Of a DNA stretch of 64,000 nt, positions 53,991 through 63,482 are shown in pieces; the first letter of the stretch is position 1; each line of letters starts with the position of its first letter. The DNA lies in NCBI RefSeq assembly GCF_001650495.1, contig NZ_LWCS01000016.1, positions 1 through 64,000 on the forward strand, given 5' to 3'. A program made the position numbers and the translations under genes. The stretch comes from Mycolicibacterium iranicum (lineage in GTDB: Bacteria; Actinomycetota; Actinomycetes; Mycobacteriales; Mycobacteriaceae). The notes under the pieces were generated by a model. That model saw only the letters and a program-made list of their open reading frames with translations, was not told where the DNA came from and did not search any database.

Positions 53991-55157
53991 TCAGCTTACG
54001 GTCACAACGGGCGAACCGGTGACATCATCGGAACCCCGCGCCGAACCCATTTCGGCGGCAAGCCGCATCGCCTCTTCGATCAGAGTCTCGACTATCTGAG
54101 CCTCGGGCACCGTCTTGATGACCTCACCCTTGACGAAGATCTGACCCTTGCCGTTCCCCGACGCCACGCCGAGGTCGGCTTCGCGTGCCTCACCGGGCCC
54201 GTTCACGACGCAGCCCATCACGGCGACGCGCAACGGCACCTCCATGCCCTCCAGGCCTGCGGTCACCTCGTTGGCCAACGTGTAGACGTCGACCTGGGCC
54301 CGCCCGCAGGACGGGCACGACACGATCTCCAGACCACGCGGACGCAGGTTCAGCGACTCCAGGATCTGGTTGCCCACCTTGACCTCTTCGGCCGGCGGCG
54401 CCGACAGCGAGACCCGGATGGTGTCGCCGATGCCCTTGGACAGCAGTGCGCCGAAGGCCACCGCGGACTTGATGGTGCCCTGGAACGCCGGGCCCGCCTC
54501 GGTGACGCCGAGATGCAGCGGATAGTCGCACTGCGCGGCCAGCTGCTCATAGGCCGACACCATGATGACCGGATCGTTGTGCTTGACGCTGATCTTGATG
54601 TCGCCGAAGCCGTGCTCCTCGAACAGCGACGCCTCCCACAGCGCCGATTCGACCAGCGCCTCCGGGGTCGCCTTGCCGTACTTCTTCATGATGCGGGGGT
54701 CGAGTGAGCCGGCATTGACGCCGATGCGGATCGGGATGCCCGCATCGCCCGCCGCTTTCGCGACCTCCTTGACCCGACCGTCGAACTCCTTGATGTTGCC
54801 GGGATTGACGCGTACGGCGGCACATCCGGCATCGATCGCGGCGAAGATGTACTTGGGCTGGAAATGGATGTCGGCGATCACCGGGATGTTCGCCTTCTTG
54901 GCGATCGCGGGCAGAGCGTCGGCGTCCTCCTGGCGAGGACAGGCCACCCGCACGATGTCGCAGCCGGACGCGGTGAGCTCGGCGATCTGCTGCAGTGTCG
55001 CGTTGATGTCGTGAGTCTTGGTGGTGCACATCGACTGCACCGCGATGGGGTGGTCGCTGCCGATACCGACATCGCCCACCATGAGTTGACGGGTCTTGCG
55101 ACGGGGCGCCAGGACGGGCGCGGGCGGCGCAGGCATTCCAAGACCGATAGAGGTCAC
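53991..55157 (-). CDS. ispG: 4-hydroxy-3-methylbut-2-en-1-yl diphosphate synthase
   Basis: 388 residues. The MEP-pathway enzyme with [4Fe-4S] ligands in [12 protein letters not shown] and [17 protein letters not shown]. The TIM-barrel half has [19 protein letters not shown] and [15 protein letters not shown]. It converts cyclic MEcPP to HMBPP using reduced electron carriers. It is 11 bp downstream of rip1; dxr, another MEP enzyme, is on the other side of rip1. GTG/ATG start MTSIGLGMP is well placed. No motif is missing. Confidence 0.97.
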   Translation of the reverse strand: MTSIGLGMPAPPAPVLAPRRKTRQLMVGDVGIGSDHPIAVQSMCTTKTHDINATLQQIAELTASGCDIVRVACPRQEDADALPAIAKKANIPVIADIHFQPKYIFAAIDAGCAAVRVNPGNIKEFDGRVKEVAKAAGDAGIPIRIGVNAGSLDPRIMKKYGKATPEALVESALWEASLFEEHGFGDIKISVKHNDPVIMVSAYEQLAAQCDYPLHLGVTEAGPAFQGTIKSAVAFGALLSKGIGDTIRVSLSAPPAEEVKVGNQILESLNLRPRGLEIVSCPSCGRAQVDVYTLANEVTAGLEGMEVPLRVAVMGCVVNGPGEAREADLGVASGNGKGQIFVKGEVIKTVPEAQIVETLIEEAMRLAAEMGSARGSDDVTGSPVVTVS

Positions 55158-55168
55158 TTCGGAGTCTC

Positions 55169-56407
55169 CTACTGGAACAACGTGATCGGATTGACCACGT
55201 CTGCTGTCACGGTTAGCAGCGTGAAGCCCACCATCACGATGATCACGACGTACGTGAGGGGCATCAGCTTGAGGTAGTTGACGGGGGCGCCGGCGACTTT
55301 GCCGCGCGCTTCACGGATCTTATTGCGGACCTTCTCGTACAGCGCGATCGCGATGTGCCCACCGTCGAGCGGAAGCAACGGGATCAGGTTGACCGCACCC
55401 AGCACGAAGTTCAGCTGAGCGAGGAAGAACCAGAACGCCACCCAGATCCCGTGTTCGACGGTTTCGCCGCCGATACGAGAGGCCCCGACGACGCTGATGG
55501 GCGTCTCGGGATCGCGTTCACCGCCGGTGATGGAGTGCACGAGCGCACCCATCTTTGTCGGGATCTTCACGATGGCCTTGCCGAGTTCGACGGCGAGGTC
55601 GCCGGTGAACACGAAAGTCCCCGGTATCGCGGTCAGCGCGTTGTATTGCGTAGGGCCGAACTGGGCGGCGGTGACACCGATGCTGCCGACATCGACGGGG
55701 ACAGCTGGTCCGCCGTCCTCACCCACCACGAACCGCTGACTGGGTGTGACGACGACGGTCGTGGTGAATTCGCGCACCTGACCGTCCTCGTCGCGCTGCA
55801 CCGTGAGCGTCGTCGGACCGTTCTGCGCGCGCACAGCCTCGACGAGCGCGTCGAACGTCGGAACCTCGGTGTCACCGACCTTGGTGATGACGTCGTTGGC
55901 TTGGACACCGGCCGCTGCCGCAGGACTGTTGGCGATGCAGTCCCCCAGCTGTCCTTCGCTGACTTCGGATTTGATGCACGAGGTCTCGCCGACCACAGCG
56001 GTGGTCGGAGCCTTGATGTTGGGCAGTCCCCAGATGATCGCGATCGCATAGATGAGGACCAACCCGATGACGAAATTCATCGCAGGCCCGGCGAACAGCA
56101 CCGCGACGCGCTTCCACGTCTTCTGCTTGTACATCGCATACGGCCGGTCTTCGGGATCGAGTTCCTCGACAGCGGTCATGCCCGCGATGTCGCAGAAGCC
56201 GCCGAGCGGTATGGCCTTGAGGCCGTACTCGGTCTGCCCCAGCCTGTTGGGTCGCCATGTGGACCACAGCGTGGGGCCGAACCCGACGAAGTAGCGGCGA
56301 ACCTTCATCCCTGTCGCGCGGGCCACCCACATGTGGCCGCATTCGTGCAAGGCCACGGAGACCAGAATGGCGAGCGCGAACAGCGTCACGCCAAGCACGT
56401 ACATCAT
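55169..56407 (-). CDS. rip1: Site-2 intramembrane metalloprotease Rip1 (M50B)
   Basis: 412 residues. The active-site motif HECGH lies at residues 21-25 in the first TM helix, and the second motif [17 protein letters not shown] near residue 350 supplies the third zinc ligand. A PDZ-like domain (about 130-220) with [20 protein letters not shown] lies in between. Rip1 cleaves anti-sigma factors inside the membrane and controls several envelope-related sigma pathways. It is 24 bp downstream of dxr. Confidence 0.96.
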   Translation of the reverse strand: MMYVLGVTLFALAILVSVALHECGHMWVARATGMKVRRYFVGFGPTLWSTWRPNRLGQTEYGLKAIPLGGFCDIAGMTAVEELDPEDRPYAMYKQKTWKRVAVLFAGPAMNFVIGLVLIYAIAIIWGLPNIKAPTTAVVGETSCIKSEVSEGQLGDCIANSPAAAAGVQANDVITKVGDTEVPTFDALVEAVRAQNGPTTLTVQRDEDGQVREFTTTVVVTPSQRFVVGEDGGPAVPVDVGSIGVTAAQFGPTQYNALTAIPGTFVFTGDLAVELGKAIVKIPTKMGALVHSITGGERDPETPISVVGASRIGGETVEHGIWVAFWFFLAQLNFVLGAVNLIPLLPLDGGHIAIALYEKVRNKIREARGKVAGAPVNYLKLMPLTYVVIIVMVGFTLLTVTADVVNPITLFQ

Positions 56408-56431
56408 CGCGGCGGCCAGTCCTAACTGTTC

Positions 56432-57607
56432 TTAAGCGCTACTACCTGCGGGTTCGGCCTCGACCGCACTGCGGGCCCGGTCACGGGCCCAGTCTTGTGC
56501 GTCGAGTACGTCATCCACGGTAGCTGGTTCGGCGGCCCACTGGTCGGCAGCGCGCAGCACGTGGGCAACTGTGCGCACGATTGCGGGGAATCGGATCCGC
56601 CCTGCGAGGAATGCCTCGGCGGCCTCCTCGTTGGCCGCGTTGTAGATGGCGGTCAGGCAACCGCCCGCCCGGCCCGCTTCACGCGCCAACGCCACCGCAG
56701 GGAAAACGCCGTCGTCGAGCGGCTCGAAATCCCAGCGCGACGCCGCGGCGAAATCGCAGGCCAACGCCGCGCCCGCGACACGAGACGGCCAGCCCAGCGC
56801 CAGGGCGATCGGCAGCTTCATGTCGGGCGGGCTGGCCTGGGCGAGCGTTGAGCCATCGGTGAACGTCACCATCGAATGGACTATCGACTGCGGGTGGACG
56901 ACGACGTCGATCCGGTCGTAGTCGACGCCGAACAGCAGGTGCGTCTCGATCAGCTCCAATCCCTTGTTGACCAGCGACGCCGAGTTCAGCGTGTTCATCG
57001 GGCCCATCGACCAGGTGGGATGGGTGCCGGCCTGCTCAGGGGTGACGTCCTCGAGCTGCTCCGCGGTCCAACCGCGGAACGGGCCACCGGAGGCAGTGAG
57101 GACGAGCTTGGCGACCTCGTCGGCGCTGCCGCCCCGCAGGCATTGGGCCAGCGCGGAGTGCTCAGAGTCCACGGGCACGATCTGGCCGGGCGCGGCGGCC
57201 TTCTGCACCAGCGGTCCGCCGGCGACCAGGGACTCCTTGTTGGCGAGGGCGAGCCGGGCGCCGGTGGCCAACGCGGCCAGCGTGGGCTTGAGGCCCAGCG
57301 CCCCGACGAGGGCGTTGAGCACGACATCGACCCCCGTCGTCTCGGCGGCGGCCTCGACGAGGTGGGTCGTCGCGTCCGGACCCGAGTAGGTGACATCGCC
57401 GACGGCGTTCGCAGCGGCTTCATCGGCGACCGCGACCCTCGTCACACCGGTCTCGGCGCGCTGCCGCGCCAGCAGGGCTGGGTTGCCACCTCCGGCGGCG
57501 AGCCCGACCACCTCGAAGCGGTCGGGGTTGGCCGCGATGACCTCGAGGGCCTGGGTGCCGATGGAGCCAGTGCTTCCCAGGATCAGTACGCGCAGCCTTT
57601 CCGTCAC
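56432..57607 (-). CDS. dxr: 1-deoxy-D-xylulose 5-phosphate reductoisomerase
   Basis: 391 residues. NADPH-binding [16 protein letters not shown] starts the protein; [28 protein letters not shown] and GPFRGWT are catalytic and substrate segments. It makes MEP from DXP, the first committed step of isoprenoid synthesis, and is the fosmidomycin target. GTG at 57607 is chosen because the Rossmann fold begins seven codons later; an in-frame start at 57670 is not supported. The first gene of dxr-rip1-ispG. The ACAC-rich gap to 57745 serves the divergent fasciclin gene. Confidence 0.96.
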   Translation of the reverse strand: MTERLRVLILGSTGSIGTQALEVIAANPDRFEVVGLAAGGGNPALLARQRAETGVTRVAVADEAAANAVGDVTYSGPDATTHLVEAAAETTGVDVVLNALVGALGLKPTLAALATGARLALANKESLVAGGPLVQKAAAPGQIVPVDSEHSALAQCLRGGSADEVAKLVLTASGGPFRGWTAEQLEDVTPEQAGTHPTWSMGPMNTLNSASLVNKGLELIETHLLFGVDYDRIDVVVHPQSIVHSMVTFTDGSTLAQASPPDMKLPIALALGWPSRVAGAALACDFAAASRWDFEPLDDGVFPAVALAREAGRAGGCLTAIYNAANEEAAEAFLAGRIRFPAIVRTVAHVLRAADQWAAEPATVDDVLDAQDWARDRARSAVEAEPAGSSA

Positions 57608-57662
57608 GCGTTCATTGTGCCGCCGCCGGATGTGACGTGTGTATGACGCCGACGTTTTCGAC

Positions 57663-57689
57663 CCATCCAAACGGGCCCCGGCTGGGAAT
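57663..57689 (+). promoter_or_regulatory. Candidate SigK-type promoter of the fasciclin genes
   Basis: CCATCC at 57663-57668 and GGAAT at 57685-57689 are separated by 16 bp. The SigK consensus that I recall for mpt83/mpt70 in M. tuberculosis is CCATCC with a -10 resembling CCGAAT at 16-17 bp. It would give a leader of about 50 bases before the ATG at 57746. The rest of the 57608-57745 gap shows nothing else. Confidence 0.5.
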
Positions 57690-57745
57690 CACCCGTGTGC
57701 CAACTGAGTGCGGGCAAGGGTGTCCGTACACGAAGGGATGAGGAA

Positions 57746-58432
57746 ATGAAGATGACGAACCACCGGAAGACGACTGCCGCGGCCGGACTCGCTGCGCTCG
57801 CCATTTTCGGCGCCGCCGCCTGTTCCAGCGAAGAGGCTGCCAGCACCGCTTCCTCTGCGACGAGTGCGGCCGAGTCGGCCGTCGAGTCAGCCACCGGCTC
57901 GGAGACGACGACGTCGGCTCCGGCAGCCGATCCCGCCGCCAATCTGATCGGCAGTGGATGCGCGGCATACGCCGAGCAGGTGCCTGAGGGGCCCGGTTCG
58001 GTCGCAGGCATGGCCATGGATCCGGTCACTGTCGCCGCGTCGAACAACCCGCAGCTCACCACCTTGACCCAGGCTCTGTCCGGTCAGCTCAATCCCGACG
58101 TCAACCTCGTCGACACCCTCAACGGGGGCGAATTCACCGTGTTCGCACCGACGAATGACGCGTTCGCCAAGATCGACGCCGCCACGCTGGAGACGCTCAA
58201 GACCGATTCCGACCTGCTGACGAGCATCCTCACCTACCACGTTGTTCCGGGACAGGCCGCTCCTGACGCAGTGGCCGGTGAGCACACCACGGTTCAGGGT
58301 GCGCCTCTGACGGTGACCGGCGCCGGAAATGACCTCAAGGTCAACGACGCCGGGCTGGTCTGCGGCGGCGTCCAGACCGCGAACGCGACCGTCTACATGA
58401 TCGACACCGTGCTGATGCCGCCGGCCGCCTGA
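57746..58432 (+). CDS. Fasciclin-domain lipoprotein, MPT83-like
   Basis: 228 residues. A signal peptide with lipobox [10 protein letters not shown] (Cys about 26) is followed by a Ser/Ala/Thr-rich linker (about 27-70) and a FAS1 domain (about 80-228) with [15 protein letters not shown] and [12 protein letters not shown]83 is a surface lipoprotein of mycobacteria thought to mediate adhesion. The domain is about 75-80 percent similar by eye to the next gene's product. ATG at 57746 follows GGGATGAGGAA; ATG at 57752 is also possible. Confidence 0.93.
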   Translation: MKMTNHRKTTAAAGLAALAIFGAAACSSEEAASTASSATSAAESAVESATGSETTTSAPAADPAANLIGSGCAAYAEQVPEGPGSVAGMAMDPVTVAASNNPQLTTLTQALSGQLNPDVNLVDTLNGGEFTVFAPTNDAFAKIDAATLETLKTDSDLLTSILTYHVVPGQAAPDAVAGEHTTVQGAPLTVTGAGNDLKVNDAGLVCGGVQTANATVYMIDTVLMPPAA

Positions 58433-58473
58433 TCCTTCTCTCACCCCAACACCGACACGAAAGGACACTGATC

Positions 58474-59058
58474 ATGAATATTTCCGTAAAGCGTTGTCTT
58501 GGAGCTAGTTTCGCGGTAACCGCCGCGGTCGGCCTTTCACTCGGCGCCGCGGGCACGGCGTCAGCCGCGCCTGTCGGTCCGGGCTGCGCGGCCTACGTGG
58601 AGCAGGTTCCGGAGGGCCCGGGATCGGTCCAGGGTATGGCGATGGCTCCGGTGGCGACTGCCGCGGCCAACAACCCGCTGCTCACCACGCTCACCAAAGC
58701 CGTTTCCGGCCAACTGAATCCGAACGTCAACCTGGTCGACACGCTCAACGGCGCCGAGTTCACAATCTTCGCGCCGACAGATGAGGCGTTCGCGAAGATC
58801 GATCCTGCGACCATCGAGACGCTCAAGACGAACTCTGAGCTGCTGACCAATATCCTGACTTACCACGTGGTTCCGGGTCAGGCCGCTCCCGAGGCGGTCG
58901 TCGGCGAGCATACGACGGTGCAGGGCGCGTCGGTGAATGTGACCGGCACACCAGACCATCTGATGGTCAACAACGCTTCGGTGGTGTGCGGCGGGGTGCA
59001 GACCGCGAACGCGACGGTGTACCTCATCGACACTGTGCTGATGCCGCCGGCTGCCTAG
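58474..59058 (+). CDS. Secreted fasciclin-domain protein, MPT70-like
   Basis: 194 residues. A Sec signal peptide with the cleavage site TASAAP (about residue 32) is followed directly by a FAS1 domain with FTIFAPTDEAFAKIDP and [14 protein letters not shown]. It has no lipobox, so it is released rather than anchored, like MPT70 beside MPT83. Two Cys residues near each end (GPGCAAYV and VVCGGVQ) could form a disulfide. It is 41 bp after the lipoprotein gene, with AAAGGA upstream and no separate promoter seen. Confidence 0.93.
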   Translation: MNISVKRCLGASFAVTAAVGLSLGAAGTASAAPVGPGCAAYVEQVPEGPGSVQGMAMAPVATAAANNPLLTTLTKAVSGQLNPNVNLVDTLNGAEFTIFAPTDEAFAKIDPATIETLKTNSELLTNILTYHVVPGQAAPEAVVGEHTTVQGASVNVTGTPDHLMVNNASVVCGGVQTANATVYLIDTVLMPPAA

Positions 59059-59080
59059 CAGCGCGGCTCCCGAACAGAGG

Positions 59081-59115
59081 ATCCCCCGTACACCTCCCCC
59101 GGCTGTACGGGGGAT
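59081..59115 (+). terminator. Terminator-like hairpin after the fasciclin genes
   Basis: ATCCCCCGTACA (59081-59092) and TGTACGGGGGAT (59104-59115) are perfect 12-bp inverted arms with an 11-nt loop, 22 bp after the stop codon. Only TCTCGTCT follows, not a full T-run, as is common in mycobacterial terminators. Confidence 0.7.
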
Positions 59116-59187
59116 TCTCGTCTCTGCCGACGGGACGGCGCGATCCGACTCACCGCCTCTTGCATGGCATGCAGGTGAGTCGCTCCC

Positions 59188-60069
59188 TCAAGGCCTGACC
59201 TTGGCGATGATGTTCTCCGCGAACAGCTCCACGGGTTTGCGGAAGCGCTCGGGGCCCTGCGCATCGCCGCCCTGGACACCCATCCACGGGGCCACCATCA
59301 CCGACGTGATCCCCGCGTCGGCGGCCCTCCGGTAGAGATCGACCGACGGCGGCTCCATGAGTGCCAGCAGGATGTCGAAAGGTTCGTCGAGGCGTCCGTA
59401 CTGCTTCCGCAACTCGGTGAGTCTGCGCGCGTATCCGACGGCGTCGTCCCAGCGGTAGGCATAGCCCACCCAACCGTCGCACAGCCTCGCCGCCCGTCGC
59501 AGCGCCGCCTCTGACTCGCCGCCGCAGAAGATCGGCACGGGGCCAGGCGGGTGGGGTTCGATCATCATCTCGGGCACCTGGTAGTGCTCGCCGTTCCACG
59601 ACACCCAGCCGCCCTGCCACAGTGCGCGCAGAGCCGGGATCATCTCGTCGAGTCGCTTTCCTCTGGTGGAGAAGTCCTGGCCCATGAGCGCGTACTCCTC
59701 GCGCATCCACCCGACGCCGGCCGCCAATGTGACGCGGCCACCCGACAGCACCGCAGCGGTGGCCACCTGCTTGACGACCTCCAGAAGCGGGCGGGCCGGA
59801 GCGATGTAGACGGCGTTGGAGAAGCGCAGCCGTGTGGTGACGGCAGCCATCGCCCCGGTCAGCACCCACGCGTCGGGCCACGCCGTCTCCGGTGGCCAGG
59901 GCGGGGTGCCGCTGTCGGAGTCGGGATAGGTGGACTGCAGCTGCCGCGGACAGATCATGTGGTCGGAGGTGACCATGCCGTCGAAACCGGCTTCGTCGAG
60001 CATCCGCGCCAGCGGCAGTACGTCCGTCGTGTCCAGGAATGTCGCCCCCGACCAGAACTGCACAGGCAT
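59188..60069 (-). CDS. LLM-class F420-dependent oxidoreductase
   Basis: 293 residues of the luciferase-like monooxygenase TIM-barrel fold. FDGMVTSDHMICPRQ, LAAGVGWMREEYALMG and PVPIFCGGESEAALRRAARL are typical of mycobacterial F420-using members. It probably oxidises or reduces an organic substrate with coenzyme F420; the substrate is unknown. It is divergent from the photolyase gene, with a 65-bp gap. The ATG start MPVQFWSG is placed well before the first beta strand. Confidence 0.9.
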   Translation of the reverse strand: MPVQFWSGATFLDTTDVLPLARMLDEAGFDGMVTSDHMICPRQLQSTYPDSDSGTPPWPPETAWPDAWVLTGAMAAVTTRLRFSNAVYIAPARPLLEVVKQVATAAVLSGGRVTLAAGVGWMREEYALMGQDFSTRGKRLDEMIPALRALWQGGWVSWNGEHYQVPEMMIEPHPPGPVPIFCGGESEAALRRAARLCDGWVGYAYRWDDAVGYARRLTELRKQYGRLDEPFDILLALMEPPSVDLYRRAADAGITSVMVAPWMGVQGGDAQGPERFRKPVELFAENIIAKVRP

Positions 60070-60134
60070 AACCCTTTCGTCAGAATTTCCGCGCCCCTGT
60101 TTCTCTATCGGAGTTTGCGGGCAGCATCAATGCC

Positions 60135-61496
60135 ATGCCTGCCGTGCTGTGGTTTCGCCGCGATCTACGGCTCGCCGACCTGCCCGCGCTGTTGGCCGCC
60201 GCGGAGGGCGACGGCGAGGTTCTGGCGTGCTACGTGCTCGATCCGACGTTGAAAGCCTCGTCAGGTCAACGGCGACTCCAATACCTTTACGAGGCGCTTC
60301 GCGACCTTCAGGGCAGCCTGGGCGGGCGGCTTCTCGTCACCCGCGGGGACGCGAAGTCTGTGATCCCGAAACTCGCGAAATCCATTGGGGCCAGCACGGT
60401 CCACATCTCGGAGGAACACCTGCCGTACGGCCGCCGCCGCGACGAGGCAGTGCGCGAGGCACTCCGGGGCGCGCGCAGCGACGGGGGAAAGACCGGCGAC
60501 GTCGACCTGGTCGCAACAGGCTCGCCCTACTTGGTTTCCCCCGGCCGCGTCACGAAAGGCGACGGCAGCCCGTACAAGGTGTTCACCCCGTTCTACGACG
60601 CGTGGCGCAAACACGGCTGGCGCAAGCCCGCGGAATCGGGGACGAAGTCGGCCCGGTGGATCGACCCGGACGATGTGAAAGGTGCGCGGGCCGTCGAGAT
60701 ACCCGACCTCGGCGTCGAACTGGACCGTCCGGCCGGTGAGTCCGGAGCTCGCGAGCAGTGGGCCGAGTTCGTCGAGGACGGGCTCGCCGACTACAGCGAC
60801 GACCGCAACAGACCTGACCTCGACGGCACCAGCCGGATGTCGGCGCATCTGAAGTTCGGCACCATCCACCCCCGCACCCTGGCGGCGGACCTGGGACGTG
60901 GAACGGGCGCCCAGGCGTACCTGCGCGAGCTGGCATTCCGCGACTTCTACGCCTCGGTGGTCCACGAATGGCCCCGCAGCACGTGGTGGAACTGGAACAC
61001 CACTTTCGACGCCATCGAGGTCGACGACGGGCGCGAGGCCAAGAAGTCGTTCGAAACCTGGAAGGCGGGTAAGACGGGCTTCCCTATCGTCGACGCCGGG
61101 ATGCGCCAGCTCGCCGAGACCGGCTTCATGCACAACCGGGTGCGCATGATCGTCGCGTCATTCCTGGTCAAGGATCTGCACCTGCCGTGGCAATGGGGCG
61201 CCCGCTGGTTCCTCGACCAGCTGGTCGACGGCGACATGGCCAACAATCAGCACGGTTGGCAGTGGGCCGCCGGGTGCGGGACCGACGCAGCGCCGTACTT
61301 TCGTGTGTTCAATCCGACGACGCAGGGCAAGAAGTTCGACCCGTCCGGGGCGTACGTCAAGCGCTGGGTCCCGGAGCTGCGCGACGTCGACGACGTCCAC
61401 AACCTCGACCGCGATCGGCCCGACGACTACCCGCAGCCGATCGTCGACCACAAGCAGGAACGCGAGGAGGCGTTGCGGCGCTACAACGCCCTGTGA
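60135..61496 (+). CDS. phr: Deoxyribodipyrimidine photolyase (class I)
   Basis: 453 residues. The N-terminal photolyase domain (VLWFRRDLRLADLPAL) binds the antenna chromophore, and the C-terminal FAD domain carries FRDFYASVVHEWP, NNQHGWQWAAGCGTDAAPY and FRVFNPTTQGKKFDP. It repairs cyclobutane pyrimidine dimers with light. This gene is found in environmental mycobacteria and is not part of the M. tuberculosis order that I recall. It ends one base before the stop of the converging SDR gene. Confidence 0.95.
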   Translation: MPAVLWFRRDLRLADLPALLAAAEGDGEVLACYVLDPTLKASSGQRRLQYLYEALRDLQGSLGGRLLVTRGDAKSVIPKLAKSIGASTVHISEEHLPYGRRRDEAVREALRGARSDGGKTGDVDLVATGSPYLVSPGRVTKGDGSPYKVFTPFYDAWRKHGWRKPAESGTKSARWIDPDDVKGARAVEIPDLGVELDRPAGESGAREQWAEFVEDGLADYSDDRNRPDLDGTSRMSAHLKFGTIHPRTLAADLGRGTGAQAYLRELAFRDFYASVVHEWPRSTWWNWNTTFDAIEVDDGREAKKSFETWKAGKTGFPIVDAGMRQLAETGFMHNRVRMIVASFLVKDLHLPWQWGARWFLDQLVDGDMANNQHGWQWAAGCGTDAAPYFRVFNPTTQGKKFDPSGAYVKRWVPELRDVDDVHNLDRDRPDDYPQPIVDHKQEREEALRRYNAL

Positions 61497-62345
61497 CTAT
61501 TTCAGCGTCTGGCCCGCGTCGAGCGGCAGGGCGACACCGGTGACGTAGCGGCCTGCCGGGCCGCACAGGTAGACCATCGCGTCACTCACGTCGCGGGGCT
61601 CCATCATGGGCAGACGCAACAGCGGCTGCTGGGCGGCGCTGAACGACGGGTACTGCCCGACCCAGTCCGCCATGGCCTGATTGAGCACCATCTGCGTCGC
61701 GACGCCACCGGGGTGCACCGAGTTCACCCGGATGTTCTTCTCCGCCAGCGAGCGGGCGAAGTGCCGCATCAGCCCCACGACGCCGTGCTTGGCTGCGGTG
61801 TAACCGGCGGCGCCGTGGTTCATGGTGCCGAATTCGGTGCTGACAGAGGTAAATCCGGCCGCAGAGCTGGTGATGACGATGGCGCCGCCTTCAGCGTTAC
61901 GCAGAAGTGCGGGTAGGGCCGCGTCGATGGTGAAGTAGACGCCGTTGAGCATCACGCCGACGGCGTCGGTGAATGCGGAGATGTCGCGGCCTTCCTCCCC
62001 CGCGGCTGGGAGGATGCCGGCGTTGGCGAGCACGTAATCCAACCGCCCGAACGCTTCCACCCCTTTGGCGAGCACCTCGGCAAGACGTGCTCGATCGCGG
62101 ACATCCCCGCGCTCGGCCAGAATGCGGCGGCCCGTCTTCTCGACAAGGCGTGCGGTTTCATCGAGGTCCTCGGGTGTTGCCATCGGGTAGGCGACGGAGT
62201 CGAGTTGGTCGCACAGGTCGTAGGCGATGACGTCGGCGCCCTCTTCTGCGAATCGGACGGCGTGGGCACGTCCTTGCCCGCGCGCAGCGCCGGTGACCAG
62301 CACGACCTTGCCCTCGAAGAGGCCCTGCGGGCGCTCGCCTGTCAT
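61497..62345 (-). CDS. Mycofactocin-type short-chain dehydrogenase/reductase
   Basis: 282 residues. [20 protein letters not shown], with an acidic residue following in VIAYDLCDQ, is the signature of the SDR group that uses non-exchangeable NAD with mycofactocin. NAG and the catalytic Ser in VITSSAAGF, then YTAAKHG (YxxxK), complete the active site. It presumably oxidises an alcohol; the substrate is unknown. The mycofactocin maturation genes are not in this window. Confidence 0.9.
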   Translation of the reverse strand: MTGERPQGLFEGKVVLVTGAARGQGRAHAVRFAEEGADVIAYDLCDQLDSVAYPMATPEDLDETARLVEKTGRRILAERGDVRDRARLAEVLAKGVEAFGRLDYVLANAGILPAAGEEGRDISAFTDAVGVMLNGVYFTIDAALPALLRNAEGGAIVITSSAAGFTSVSTEFGTMNHGAAGYTAAKHGVVGLMRHFARSLAEKNIRVNSVHPGGVATQMVLNQAMADWVGQYPSFSAAQQPLLRLPMMEPRDVSDAMVYLCGPAGRYVTGVALPLDAGQTLK

Positions 62346-62457
62346 GACGGGCCAGCCTACTGCGGCACATGACGCGGCTCTACGCCAACGCGTAGTAGAA
62401 CTGTGTCAGAATCTTCCCAGAAGTACCTCCGACTATTGCGACCCTGAGGAGCCAGCC

Positions 62458-62712
62458 GTGGCAAGCACCGAGGTGGAACGACGCACCGGCGTGGATATCG
62501 AGGAGGTGCCGTCCGCGGAGTGGGGCTGGTCGACGGGCAGCCTCCGCGGTTTCCAGATCGGCGGCGTGCTCGCCGCCGCGTTCCTGCTGCTGATGATGCA
62601 TGGCAACCACGTGGGCAAGGTCGAGGACCTGTTCCTCCTCGGCTTCGCGCTCTTCGTCCTGGGCTTCGTCGCCCGCAGCTGGTACACCGCACGCAACCGC
62701 GACACCCGCTAG
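62458..62712 (+). CDS. DUF2631 small membrane protein
   Basis: 84 residues from GTG at 62458, with GAGGA upstream. After a soluble N-terminus ([20 protein letters not shown]) two TM helices follow: about 33-50 ([16 protein letters not shown]) and 58-76 ([18 protein letters not shown]). The sequence and its place near the fasciclin genes match the Rv2876-type protein. No function is known. In-frame ORF continues upstream to 62227 but runs through the SDR promoter region and is not supported. Confidence 0.85.
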   Translation: MASTEVERRTGVDIEEVPSAEWGWSTGSLRGFQIGGVLAAAFLLLMMHGNHVGKVEDLFLLGFALFVLGFVARSWYTARNRDTR

Positions 62713-62757
62713 CGTCGGGGCCGCCGCGGCCGGACGGATCACACCGCGCGACGCCGC

Positions 62758-63339
62758 CTAACGTCCCGGAACGGGCACCAGGTCGACGCCGTCGGGCGGG
62801 TACCAAAGCGCAGTGCTCACGAACTCTTCGGTGCAATGTTCGGCGGGCGGCAGCCCGGTAGCCCGCACCGCGTGGGACTTGAATGCTCGTGCGGCGGCGC
62901 TGAGCCGGTGGCGCACCGTGTCGAACCGTCCGTCGGAACCGAACAACGCCGACGCGCCCCACACGGTGACCTCGACCCGCCCTGCATCGACGAGCTGCAA
63001 CACCGTCGTCCTGAGCTCGTCTTCGTGTCGCAGAACTCGCGCGTCGACGGCGACGGCTGCCGGCGTGCCGCGCAGTACGTCGGCAGCCGATTCGGTCACC
63101 TCGGTGTGGACACCGAGGATGGTCAGTGCTCGCACGTCGGAACCGGCGGGCACAGAGACGGTGACCTGCCAGCCCGCCCGGACCCGATCGCACATCCAGC
63201 CGCCGGCCGATGCCACCGCCCCGTCGACGTCGGCGGTGATCACCGTCAGGCCGTAGGTGCGCAGCACCTCCCCGGCCGTACGCACGCCCCTCTTCCTTCG
63301 GGAAATCGACCTGCGGTCGTCCAACTCGAACATGGTCAT
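62758..63339 (-). CDS. Uncharacterised protein beside the wax ester synthase gene
   Basis: 193 residues. I do not recognise the family with confidence. It begins MTMFELDDRRSISRRKRG, has mixed alpha/beta composition, an N-terminal basic patch, and a C-terminal segment with WYPPDGVDLVPVPGR. No signal peptide or TM helix is seen, so it should be cytoplasmic. ATG at 63339 is chosen because the coding pattern starts there, and an upstream extension to 63738 overlaps the synthase gene in another frame. The gap 63340-63482 between it and the synthase gene shows no gene. Confidence 0.65.
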   Translation of the reverse strand: MTMFELDDRRSISRRKRGVRTAGEVLRTYGLTVITADVDGAVASAGGWMCDRVRAGWQVTVSVPAGSDVRALTILGVHTEVTESAADVLRGTPAAVAVDARVLRHEDELRTTVLQLVDAGRVEVTVWGASALFGSDGRFDTVRHRLSAAARAFKSHAVRATGLPPAEHCTEEFVSTALWYPPDGVDLVPVPGR

Positions 63340-63482
63340 GGCGCCACCCTCCGGCGCGTTACGTCGCGCCCCCCACAGCGTGACACTATCAATTCGATCT
63401 GTAAAGTATCGATCGGGCTTCGACGGCGCGCGATACGTGTCGCCATGGTGCGAAATCGCGTTACGGCAACACGTTCCGGTCG

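Noticed and set aside
62227..62457. Upstream extension of the DUF2631 reading frame
   Set aside because: It runs antisense through the start of the SDR gene, and the GTG at 62458 has a proper ribosome-binding site and matches the family length.
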